Assembly: GCA_001662425.1 (NCBI GenBank)
Contig: BDDC01000083.1
Coordinates: 11,310-75,309, forward strand
Direction: 5' to 3'
DNA: 64,000 nucleotides
Origin: Chlamydomonas sphaeroides
Taxonomy: Eukaryota > Chlorophyta > Chlorophyceae > Chlamydomonadales > Chlamydomonadaceae
Shown: piece by piece, positions 1 through 11,286 of the stretch
How positions within the stretch are numbered: the stretch's first letter is position 1
How the letters are laid out: the number at the start of each line of letters is the position of its first letter
The notes under the pieces: model-generated
What the model was told of the DNA's origin: nothing
What the model saw: only the letters and a program-made list of their open reading frames with translations
Databases searched by the model: none
Program-made: the position numbers and the translations under genes

Positions 1-3
1 CAC

Positions 4-3000
4 CTGCAGGTTGACCAGCCCCTCCAGCCCCTCTATGCGCGTGATGTCGTTGGCCTGCAGGAACAGGCTGCGCAGCCCCGTGAGGCCGCCCAGCTGCAGC
101 GCCGACAGCGAGGTCACGTTGTTGCCGCCCAGCTGCAGCACCTGGGGGCGGGGGCAGGGGGCCAGGGGAGGGCGGCGGGCACGAGGGTGCGGCGTGTGGG
201 GCGAGGGGAGGGCGGAGGCAAGGGAGCAGGGGCAGGGGAGCGGTTCGGCAGGGGCGGGGTGGGGGGGCCGACCCGCGGCATGGTCAGACCGCAGGCATGC
301 GCGACGGCAGGCAGCGCGCCGATGCAGTCCTTGTTGCTGCTCCGCAGCCTGCAGCGCGTGCATAGCGACAGTCCCCCCTGAGCTCGCCTGCAGGCTGGGG
401 AACAGCTCCAGCTGCGGCGCCGGCTGCCGCGCCGCCAGCGCCTTGGCCAGGTCGGCGCTGCGCTCCAGCATGCGCGCGGGCGCGAAGCAGGCCTCCTCGC
501 CCATGCGGTTGTTGTTGAGTCGCAGCACCACCAGGTTGCGAAGCAGCGCAAGGCCTGGGGCGGGGCGGGTGGGAGAGGTGTAGGGAGGGGCGAGGGGTGG
601 GCCGGCAGGGACAGTGCGGGAGGGGGGCGCGGCTGTAACACTACGCTGCTGCCTCACCCGAGGGCTCTGTCAGCATGTTATTGTCTAGGTTGAGCTCCTG
701 GCGTGGGGTTGAGGAGGGGAGCGGTGGAGCAAGGCAAACGACAAAACAATGGGGGACAACCCTTGAGCATCCCGGCCGTCGCCTGGCGCCCGCCCCGCCC
801 CACCCCGCACCAAGCTGCCCACCTGCAGCCCCTCCAGGTCCTCCGACAGGAACACGCAGCCCACGTCCCGTATCTTGAGCCCTGAGCAGTCCAGGTCCCG
901 AATGCGGTCGAACAGGCGGTGCCCCAGCCGCTCCTCCAGGAAGTCGGCGGTCAGGCGGCCCGCGAAGCGGTTCTTGGCGGAGGCCTGCTCCACAGCGGAC
1001 ACGGCCACACCGTCCAGCACCTGCCGGGGAGGAGGGGTTATGTCATGACAGGAGGTTTGGCGACCGCAAAGGAACATGCGAGGCACACCACATCGGGAAT
1101 TGCAGGAGGAACGGCGGAGAAGTGGGGGTGGGAGACGGAAAGGAGACACGGGTGCAGTGAGAGCCGGAGTGACAGCCAAACGCAGGGATGGGGCCGGCGC
1201 TACGTGACCGGTTCCCGTTGCTGCATGGCTGCTGTACCGGCATACCCGGGATACCCGACCGCACACGCAGCCCTTCCGCACACAGCTCTGGATACCAGCA
1301 CAGCCACGCCAGACCGTACCTTGAGCTTGCGGACATTGAAGATGACGTACAACCGGTAGTCGTCCGACACGCCGGCAGCAGCAGCTGCCGCGGCGCCGGG
1401 CGCCGCGGCGCCGCTAGTGCTCTGGCTACCGCCGCCGGCCGCGGCCGCCGCGGCCGCCGCCGCCGAGGCGAGCCCGCCTGCCAGCGGGTTGCCCGCCAGG
1501 TCCAGGATGATGAGCTTGGGCAGCTCCCGCAGCCGCTGCACCTCGCGCAGCTCGGCGATGCGGTTGTTGCCTGGAGGGGGGGCGGAGCGGGGAAGATGCG
1601 GCGCGGTGCGGACGGCGTGGGCCGTGGCAGGGAAGCGGGCCGCAAGGGTGTACACGGCACGGGACGGCGAGGCAGTGGGGTCTTCACCAAAGCGGCGATT
1701 AGCCATAACGAGAGGAGCGGCGCGGACCATGCCTTGCCCACGAACCCCTCATGAACCCCAACCTTCCCCCCCTGCCCTCACCCGCGTACAACTCCATGAG
1801 GTGCGTTAGCCGCTCCGCCCCCGCCAGGCTCGCCAGCTCGTTGTCCTCCACGCTCAGCTGCACCAGCCCCGTCAGCGATACCATCGCCTCCAGGCTGGCC
1901 AGTCTACGGACCACAGCGACGGCGCGGGAGGGTGCCATTCACGGGGCCCAGCTGCACACCCGAGCATCCGACAACACGCGGCCGTTGACTGGTGCCCCAG
2001 CCCCAGCCCTGCGCCGCCCGGCCTCCTCCAGCGCTCGCCCCAAAGCCTACCGTGGCTCCGCCTCACCTGTTCTGCCCAAGCTGCAGCTTGCGCAGCCGAG
2101 TGAGGCCGCCCAGCCCCACCAGGCTGCTCACGCGGTTGGCCTCCAGGCTCAGCTCCTCCAGCGCCCGGCAGCCCTCCAGCCCCTCCAGGCTGCTGATCTC
2201 GTTGTCCGCCAGGCTGGGGTAGCGGGAGTGGGGTAGGATGGGAATGAGGATGGGGAGAGCAGGGTTAAGGCTGAGCGCGGCGGTTAGAGCTACCCAGTCG
2301 TAGGTCGATAGCCCCGAGGGCCTGGGGCGTTGGCGGTGGCGTGCTGCGAAGACTGCTTGTGTCGACGGGCCCCGCACACCTGGCCCTCCGCAGCGATACC
2401 AGGCTGGCCAGCTGCTGCAGCCTCCGGATGTGCATCCGCTCCAGCGCCAGGTCCGTGATGGCGGAGGGCTCCGTGGGCCGGGACGACTCTGACGCGGGTG
2501 GTGAGGCGAGGGCCGGACCAGGCCGGACGCGGCCCGCGTCAAAGCCAGGGCGGCGCGGAGCACAACCCCGCGCGGCACACTGCGTGGCGCTGACGTGTGG
2601 GAGCTTATGACCTAGTGAGGTTCCAGTCCCTCGCCCCATCGCAGCTGCTGCCTAGCGCCCGACCTCCGACCCAGACCCCGCCGCTGGTCCCCGCTCGCTC
2701 ACCCGCCAGGCTGCCGTGGCCCCTGCTGGCCACGCTGCCGTGCTCCAGCAGCATGCCCAGCGTCACCGCGCCCGCGTGCTCGCCGAACCGCTCCTTGTCG
2801 GCCTCGCTCACGGGCCGCCCATCGAACCTGGCGCCGGGGCAGGGGACACAGCCGCACGGCAGGAGGCCGGGCAGTGTGGTGTGGCACGGCTTGCGCCTGA
2901 GCCACTGCGTGTCGCCGCGCCGTTCCTGCCGGGTGCTGGGCGTTCAGACCGCCTCTCCACATGTCCCCCGCCCCTGCCCAATGCCTTGCCCCGCACCGCT

Positions 3001-6000
3001 CCAGGTGCTTGAGCTTGCGCAGCGTGGTGGAGCGGTAGGCCTTGTCCGCGCAGATGGGGTTGTCGCGCAGGTCCAGGATCACTAGCTGGGGCGAGTACTT
3101 CTTCATGTTGTACAGCTCCTGGAGGTGGCAGCGGGCGCGCCAGGGCGCGAGCGGGTTTGTTCCCGCGCCAACAGACGTCACCCATACCCCCGGCTCCCTC
3201 TCGCATACCGCTGCACTCTCCCCTGCCTCGGATGCCCCCTGCCCTCCACCCGCGCCTCATCATCAGCTTTAGCGCCCGGTTGTTCGCCTGCGCCGTACCC
3301 TCCGCTCCAGTGCCCCCTGACCCCGTCCGTCCGCCCCTCCGCGTCCGCGCCTGTGCCTCCCCTCCCCACTTCCTGCCCTCCAGCCCCCGCCTCACCTCCA
3401 GCTTGAGCACCTGGTTGCTGCACAGGTCCAGGTGCGTGAGCTGGCTGAGCCCCTTGAGCGACGACTCCACCTGCCAGGCACGGAGGCAGGGCGCGGGACG
3501 CAGGTGTGGGCGGAGCAGGGCGGCGGCGCCTCGGCAACAGGTACACATGCAGGCCCCACCCCGCTGGCTCCCGCGGAGCTGGCATAGACATGGCCTGGCC
3601 CCCGCACCTCGCCTCGCCCTGGCGGTAACACGCAGCGCTGCCACAGTCACCTTGCCCCATCCTCACCCTGGTCTAGCCCTCAACTTCCCCCACCCCACCC
3701 TTGCGCATGCCGTTGTGCCCCAGGCACAGCTAGGCGCCTCCCCTCTTGCGTACCCCAATCTCTCAGCTGCCTGCTCCATCCCCACCCCAGCCCAGTCTAG
3801 CCCGCCTCCACCCCACCACCCCACCTTGCGTATGCTGTTGTGCCCCAGGTCCAGCGTGCGCAGCTGGCTGAGCCCCTCCAGCCCCTCCAGCCGCGTCAGC
3901 TCGTTGTAGCACAGCACCAGCACCTGGCAGGCCGGGGTGGACACCAGCGTGGCGCGGCAGGGCCGCCGCTCACAGGTGAGGAAGCGCCCTCGCCCGGGCG
4001 CAGGGCACGGAATAGGCCATGGCGCCTTCCACCCGCCCAAGCGCTTACGCTGGCCCGCACCATCGCGCACGCACGCACGCACGCACGCACCTGCATGTGG
4101 CGCAGCCCCGACAGGCCCTCGACCTTGCGAAGCCCCGAGTTGTGCAGGTCCAGGCGCACCAGGTTGGCCAGCGGCGTGCTGCCGGCCACCCTGGGGCAGC
4201 AGGGGGCAGAGGGCAGATGGAAGGTCGCGCAGCCAGCGATGGGGGCAGGGAGATAGGGGGAGTGCGCAGCTGGCTAGCACGCTGGTGTGCGGGCTTGGCG
4301 CCACACATGGAATGCCACCGCACTGGCCCCTTGGCCGCTCCCATGACACCCCACGACGAACGCAGCGGCTCCTGGCGCCGCCGCGCCGGCGCGACTCTGC
4401 GAAACCACGCCGCCCGCCCCGGCCACTCGCTGCGGCCACTCCTCGCAACGCTCGCTGCCTTCCCTTCCCCCGGCCGCTCCCTCTCCTTCCCACTCCACAG
4501 CCCGCGGCCGCACTTTGTGAGGGCCTCGTCGGTGAGGCGGTACAGCTTGGCCGACGGCTGCAGCGCGGGCGGCGCCGCCACCAGCCGCTGCGCCTCGGCC
4601 TCCTCCGCCGCCAGCCCCGCGTGCAGCAGCGAGGGGTCAGCCTGCAGCGCCAGCCAGCCCAGCATGGGCCGCGCCAGCGGGCTGGGGAACGGGGAGGTGG
4701 GGGGGCAAAGGGCAGCGGGGGCCGGGGCGGGAGCGGGAGGCCGGAAGCGTGGGTGCGAGGGCAAGCGAAGAGAGGAGGCCTCAACGGTTAAGCGTACGAC
4801 AAAACGGGTGGGGCCCGCCCTAGGCAGCATGCGCCTGCAACCCAACGGTGACGCCAATCCACGCCTTCAGGAGCAGTAGCACCGCAATGTAGCCTGCAGC
4901 CCTAGCTAGCGCCCCCGCCTGTCCCCCACTGCGTTGCCCACCGTATATCGGTGTCCAGACTGTCCAGGATGGCCTGGTGCGTGGCCGAGTTGAGGCCGCC
5001 GGTGAAAGCGGGGTCGCCGCCCAGCACCGCCACGCCACTGCCGGCGGCGGCCGAGGCGGCGGGTGGCGGCGGCGCCAGCGGCGACCCAGGGGTCACCTCG
5101 TAGGTGAAGTCTACGACGTACTCGGGCAGCACCAGCACGTTGTTGAACACGTACCTGCGGCCATACGGCGTCAAGGCGGGTTTGCATGGCGCACGTGGGG
5201 CCCGGCGACTGGTGCTGCAACGCGGTGTGGGGCCGCCTCCACGGGCGTCTAGGCATGTGTGTGCCGCCAGTGCACGCAGCTTCGCAAGGAGTGTTGCATC
5301 GGGGATCCGTGGTCCTGCGTACGGTTCCAACTCGCACCGCGGCCGCACCCACCACAGCTTTTGCTTCATGTCGCCAGGCCGCACCCGGTACACGGCGTCC
5401 GCGTCGGGCCAGGCGGCAGCGCTCACACGCGGGCCGCCCGGGCCGCCCTCCGTGGTGGCCGCCAGCTGCAGCTTGCCATCCTTAAACAGCTTGGAGGGCA
5501 GCGCGGTGGCCACATTGACCGACATGTCCTGAGCGGGAGGGCGAGGGACACATAGGATCACATAGGAACACATATGAATCCATGTCCTGAGCAGGAGGGG
5601 GAGGGACACATAGGAACACCAAGGGGCTTGAAGGAGGCGTGTGTAGGCGGAGGACCCTCACGTGGATGGCAAGATAGCAGCAGCACTCCGCGCCGCGCCG
5701 AAACGTGTGCGGCTTTGGGCCGAGCCGCGTCCTGCCATCGCAGCCCTGTGCGTGCGTCTGGCTTGCGCCCTGGCCCCCAGCACAGCCTCCCAGCCCCAGC
5801 CCCCACCTGCGCCGTGCGGCCAAGGTACGCTTTGACAATCATCACACGACCCCGCAGCCGGCTGCTGCCCTCCGCCCCTCCGCCGCCCCCGCCGCCGCCC
5901 GCCACGGCCGACGGCGAGCCGTGCGGCAGCGTGGGGTGGCCACCCGCCGCGGCGGTTGCGGCGGGCGCGCCCGGGTCCAGGGCAGCGGCCAGGCGCAGGC

Positions 6001-6584
6001 GGTCGGCCAGGAAGACGGAATTGGACAGCACCAGCGCGCCGTCCAGGCCCTGGGGACACGAACGGGCAGGAGTCGCAGCACGCGTTCGGTACCACGACTC
6101 GCGCCCGGCCCCACATGTGCACCGCAGCGCAGCGCAGTCTGTGCCCTCCTCCACCAGCCCTGATCCACCTTCCTCAGGGGCCCACCTGCGCCGCCAGCTG
6201 CTCCGCCTCTGGCAGCCCCTCCTCCACCGCCACGTCCAGCAGCCCCGGCAGCCCGGGGTGCTCGCCCAGGAACAGGTACTCGAGGGAGCGCTTGTGGCCC
6301 GCCTCGCCGCCCTCGCCGGGGCCCAGCAGCGACAGCCCGCCCTCGAAGCGCGTGCGCAGCCAGCGGTTGTGGATGCTGGCGCAGCGGAGGGGGCACGCGG
6401 GGCACGCGGCGTAGGGACAGGGAACGCGACATGTGAGCTTGACTGACGCCGGGGAAGAAAGGAGACGGGGCTGGGGGATGGTGATGCGGCTGTGCGCCGA
6501 AACACCACGGCGGCAGCGAGGGGGGACGCGCCGCCAGGGTCCTGGGCGGCAGGGCGAAGGAGCTGTTGAGTAGCGCGCCCGGCG

Positions 6585-6636
<52 letters not shown>

Positions 6637-9600
6637 GGCTCACCGCGTGACGCCCGTGACGTGCAGGTTCTCGACCCCCAAGTTGGCGGGGAAGTCCGAG
6701 GCGCTGAAGCGGCTGGCGATGAGATCTGCAGTGGAGTGTGTCCCCGGCAGCAGGTGGAACTTGTGCCAGGGCCTCAAGCCATGGAGAGAGGCGTCGCCCA
6801 GCATCGTCCCAGGTAGCCCGGCCCTGCGGCCTCTAGCACCATCTGCCGCCCCATCCCAACCCCGCGCACGAGTTCCCTCATGCCCACCGCCTCCCTCCCC
6901 ACCCCGCCTCCTCCAGACCACCCTTTCAATGACCCACCACTGCACTGCGCCCACCAAGTCCACCGCGTCCATCCCCTCCCAGCCCCAGCCCTAACCCCTC
7001 GCCCAGCCCCTCGCCCAACCCTACGGCCGCACCCGTGCAGGACGTGTACCACAGGTCCGCCGGCCGGCCATCCTCCAGCCGGATGTTGCCGGCCGTGTCC
7101 AGCTCCAGCAGCATACGCTCCACCAGCCCCTCCAGCAGCGCGAATACGCGCTCGCAGGCCGCCTCGAACGTCGCCTCGCCCTCGGCCTCGGCGGCCGAGT
7201 AGCGAGCCAGCATGGCGCTGATGGAGGCCAGCTTGGCCTCCAGGCCGGCGGCCTCGGGGCCTGCGGCGACGCAAGGCAGCCGAGCGTGGATGCAGGGATG
7301 AAAGCAGCATGGGGAAATGTGGTGGGCCAGGTGCTTGGGAGGGCAAGGGGTCTTGCGGTTGCGCGTACAGCCGGAGGGCGCAGCACGCTTATTGCGGGAG
7401 GTGCCCAGTGGCGGCCAGGCGGCGGCAGCAAGCTCACCTGAGGCCGGGGCAGCGCCGGAGCCGTCGTCCGAGGCGGAGGGCGAGGTGTTGGATGAGGCGG
7501 TCCCAGCCCCCGCCGTCGAGCCCGCCTCTGCCAGCTGCCGCTGCAGGTCCTTAGCCGCCAGCTGTAGTGTGTTGCGCAGCGGCTGCCGCAGCGCCTGCCG
7601 AGCCTGCGGCCCGCACAGGCAGCCAAGCAGCAAGAAGCAGCCGTCTCAGCCCTGCTCCCAACACAGCCATGGCGCACCATACGGCTACCTAACGCATTTG
7701 GGGGCCGCCAAACGCGTCCGCGGATCACGCGTTTGCCCACGAGAGTGCACGACCCATTGCTGACGGGGCGGGGCCCTGTGCGTCGCGTGTTTGCTAGGCA
7801 TACCGCTGCGCGCCGGGCAGCGGACATCGCACCTGCCGGCCCTCCGCCGCCAGCTTGACGATCTGCCGCGCGTTGCGGCGCAGCGTCTTTATGCGCATGT
7901 TATAGTACATCTGCTTTTTGAGGAAGGTCGCCTCCGCCAGCGCCTTGGTCTCGTCCGCCAGCAGCAGCGTGTCCAGGCTGGTCAGCCTGGGTGGGCCGGG
8001 CGGAGCGAGGGCACGGAGCGTGGGGCGTGGGTGCAGGCGCCACGAGAGCATCCATGCGGCCAGGGGCCAGGCTTCGCATGTCGCAAGGCACCGGCCACGC
8101 ACTTTGGCCTCCACGCCCGTAGGCCGAAGCGTTCAGCGCTGTGCCGCGCGCAACGCAGGTGCTCCCCGACCGCGCCCAGGCCGCCGCCCGCACCTCGGCA
8201 TCATGAAGAGCACGTAGGTCTGGTAGTTGCACAGCTGCGCCAGAGGGCAGTCGCCCCACATGGGGTCGCTGAAGCACAGCTCGCCCAGCCGCGGCAGTGC
8301 GGCCAGCGCGCGCAGCTCCTGCACGCCAGCGAGGGCCAAGGTGTAGGTGAGGCGCAGGGCTGCTTGCGTCGCCAGGCGGCTCAGGGCCCTAGCCAAGCGG
8401 GCGCCTGCCGGCATCGGCTTGCCGCCAGAGGAGTAGCCGGCCGGCCCAACGATCCTGCCGCGCGGCCGCTGGCTCATCCTGCCGTTGCCATCCGCGATGC
8501 CGTACGCTCGCTGCCGTACCTTAAAGTTACCGATCTTGTTGTCCGCCAGGTTGAGTACGGCCAGGTTGCTGCAGCTGGCCAGCCCATCGCCCAGAAAGGC
8601 AATGTCGTTGCGGGCGAGGTGCAGCTCGCGCAGCTGGCCCAGCGTCTCCAGCCCGGTCACGCGCGTCAGGTAGTTGTCCGACAGCCACAGCACCTGCACA
8701 CGCATGATGGCGGGGTGTTCGTAATAATCAACATAGCCCGACACACGACGCCCTGGGGCATTGGCAGATTAGCCGTGCGACAGGCAGGCAGGGATGCGGC
8801 CAAGAGCGGTGCACCAGTGCGGGAGCGAAGCCCAAGCGCCGCCATAAGTAGGTTTAACATCCCGGCCCGTCCCAACCCGCATACGGATGTGTGAAGACGT
8901 TGGTAGATGTTGTCGGTGTAGAACGCAGGCCGCAGCACCCGTCGGCGCGTGCGCACGCTCTAAGCTAACGAGTAATCGCGCAACACAACACGGCCCCAGC
9001 ACAGCACGCCCGGTTCGCGACGCGACGCAAACGTACCTATGCAAGGAGGCAGCAGCACCGGCAGGGGCAGGGCAGGCAGCAGAAGGGGCGGAGTGTGTGC
9101 AGTGGCACGCAGCGTGCGGGGCGGCAAGCACCGCCCCTAGGTACGGGCTGGGCAGGCGGGCGGGAGGCCGCTGGCGCGACGGTGCGCGGGTAAGGCGCCG
9201 GGATGGTCCTGCTGGCCCCATCCCAGGGTGCTGCCGGCAGTGCTCGGGCACGGACGGGGCGGAGCAGCTGGCAGCAAGGTGCAGGATGGGGGCACCGCCG
9301 CATCCTGCGTGCCGCACCTCGAGCTGCGTCAGCTTGGATAGGCCCCGTATTTCGGTGAGGTGGTTGGAGTACAGGTGCAGCTCCTTCAGTCGGTGCAGCC
9401 CGTCCAGGCCACTGATGGTGGAGATCTCATTCTCCTGGCGGTGGGCGGTGGGGCGTGGGCGTGGAGGCACACATGGGTGGCATGTCGGTAACCAAGCGCC
9501 CAACCGTGAGCACGCGACCGGGCGGACGCGGCCGTGGACAGGCAGCCTGTGCTTGGGCGGCAGACGACGGTGAGCGCGCAGCAGCAAGCCGGGGGCTGCT

Positions 9601-10661
9601 ACCCCGTGGTGTGGCCGGCCACGGGCACGCCAAGGCTGGCGGGTCATCTACACGCCAACATGGTCCCAAGGAGTTTGTTTGGCTCCACCTGCGCATTTGG
9701 GCAGCGCAAGCCCCGCCCCACACAGCACCGGTCGCTGCCGTCAAAGCCCCCTGCGTCACCGGGGCCCTTGCTACCGCCGGCAAGCTCATCATCGCCTCAG
9801 CTCCCGGCATGCCGGGACTCCCCCGACCTCCCCACTGCGCCGTGGCCCGCACCTATCCCCACGCCGCGTTGCGCGAACCCGAATGGGCAGCAACGCCTCC
9901 CGCTTCCCTTGCCTACTTGCACCCTCCAACTCACACCCAGTACCCCCGCACCCCGCCGCTCCCCCTGGTCCCTGCCTGCAGCCACAGCTTCTCCAGCAGA
10001 GGGCAGCCCTCCAGGCCGCGGATCTCCTTAAGCTCCTGCACGGCACAGCGGCCCACGGGGCTGGCGTCAGCTGCTGTGCGACACAGCTGGACAGCGCCCG
10101 CGGTCATATCTAGCGTCTGGGTAGCATAGCCGAACACCCCCTCCAACTGTGTGAAAACTTATCACGCGGGCTACAGGGGCAGGGCTGCCGGGAGGCGACC
10201 ACTAGGCGCTGGGGCAGCCCTGCAGCACCGGGCCCCGCCTCTGCGCGCCATGGCGCTCGAGGCCTGGCCTGCGTCCAGGTCAGAGCCGTAAGGCTGCCAA
10301 AGCCCCCTGGTGCGTGTAGCGCCCGGCGGGAACATCTCGACACGCGTGGCCTGGCTTGCCCAAGGCCGAAGGCTCACGCCAGGCTGTGTGCGTCAGTGGT
10401 CGCACCTGATGTATGAGCGCCAGGGTCTTCAACGCCGGGAAATGATGGAGGCCCTCCATCTGCAGTTGGGTGTGAATGTAGTCAGGCGTCTGAGCTGGCT
10501 TGTGAGGGCGCAGCGGCCCCGCCGCAAGGGTGGGACATGCAGGAAGGCGACCCCCGTACCCGCGGGTAGTGGTGGAGGAACATCTCCAGGTGCGTGACTG
10601 TGCTGGCCACGGAATGGAACTGGTCGGCCGGGATACCATTGGCCTCCAGCAGCTCCTCCAT
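4..10661 (-). CDS. LRRC9: LRRC9-like leucine-rich-repeat protein (3' end beyond window)
   Basis: Twenty-eight exons join in phase to give 1,315 residues without a stop; the last visible exon ends at base 4. Exons run from 10560-10661, 10406-10459, 9976-10035, 9318-9434, 8520-8693, 8194-8318 and 7833-7986 down to 658-697, 388-554 and 4-141. The order matches animal LRRC9: a short N-terminal helix (MEELLEANGIPADQF), SDS22-type LRRs (ENEISTISGLDGLHRLKELH), a cap containing LCNYQTYVLFMMPR, then MYYNMRIKTLRR, a middle segment with YVFNNVLVLPEYVVDF, and a second LRR block with two LDG/FDG caps (FAGRLTADFLEERLG). SDS22-type LRRs bind other proteins. The family is mostly found in ciliated organisms, so a ciliary scaffold role is an inference. 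Human LRRC9 is about 1,450 residues, so roughly 100-150 residues are probably missing on the left. The start ATG is uncertain because a short upstream exon is possible. Introns 3 and 27 have GC donors. Confidence 0.88.
5523..5615. repeat. Direct repeat duplicating an LRRC9 splice acceptor
   Basis: A 35-base segment at 5523-5557 recurs almost unchanged at 5581-5615. On the minus strand each copy carries the pyrimidine tract and CAG|GACATG acceptor of the exon starting at 5528. Using the upstream copy would add 58 bases and shift the frame, so the inner copy is taken as the real acceptor. Confidence 0.85.
6584..6636. repeat. TGCC tetranucleotide microsatellite
   Basis: About thirteen copies of the tetranucleotide TGCC/CCTG lie in the intron after the LRRC9 exon at 6644-6725. 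They begin only a few bases beyond its 5' splice site (GTGAGC on the minus strand). Confidence 0.95.
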
Positions 10662-11286
10662 CGCTGCGTGGGCCGGTGCAGCGGGCGTAGCTGGGCACCG
10701 GGGCAGGCACGCATGCGGAGCTGTCCGTGGACTGCTGTGTTCTTACCCGCTGACTCCGACGGCATCTTTTCTGTATCGCCTTCAACAGTGGTCACATGGT
10801 TCTACAGCGTGGGGCCTTTGAAGGCCGGTCAAGACTTCGCATCCGCGGCATTCCACGTCGCCGTGCCACGACAGCAGGAAGTCGTCAATTGCTCAAGTAG
10901 AGAGAGTTGCGCATGAATGATACAACAGAAGAGTTATCAGTCGAAGCCGGCTATTTGGCAAAGGCCGGATCGTTTTCCAAAGCACAACAGCCCGCCACCA
11001 CCAGCCTATTGACAATTTATCGCATCAATCCCATGATAGAATGGTAACTGGAGGCCAAGTATTGCCTTGATGGTTGCCGTCCCCCGGGTCGGTTGGAAGT
11101 GACCCAGCCCTTGCACGCTCGTGTCGCGCTCCCGCAGGTACCCGCGCTCTCCGTCCTCAACCTTTCAGTCCTGCCTTGGCACCACAGCCCTTCGGCAATC
11201 GCCTTCCTCGCAGAGCCACATTGAAGTCACCGCGTCGCGGTTCCCCGCCATGTGCCAGTCATGCCGTCCTTCTGGTTTTTATGTGG
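10662..11286. other. Intergenic: LRRC9 upstream and reductase downstream
   Basis: This lies between two minus-strand genes and must hold the LRRC9 promoter and 5' UTR plus the 3' UTR of the reductase. The part around 10,915-11,050 is clearly AT-richer than its surroundings. No TGTAA signal for the reductase and no convincing coding exon was seen. Confidence 0.6.

Noticed and set aside
5154..5349. Read-through of the LRRC9 frame across 5,154-5,352 (RGGGPTPRCSTSRR)
   Set aside because: A GTGGGT donor and a CGCAG acceptor remove it and restore KLWYVFNNVLVLPEY, the conserved family sequence.
10036..10146. Longer version of LRRC9 exon 3 starting LEGVFGYATQTLD
   Set aside because: It is open and in phase, but the internal acceptor before ELKEIRGLEGC gives a direct match to the LRRC9 family; kept only as a possible isoform.
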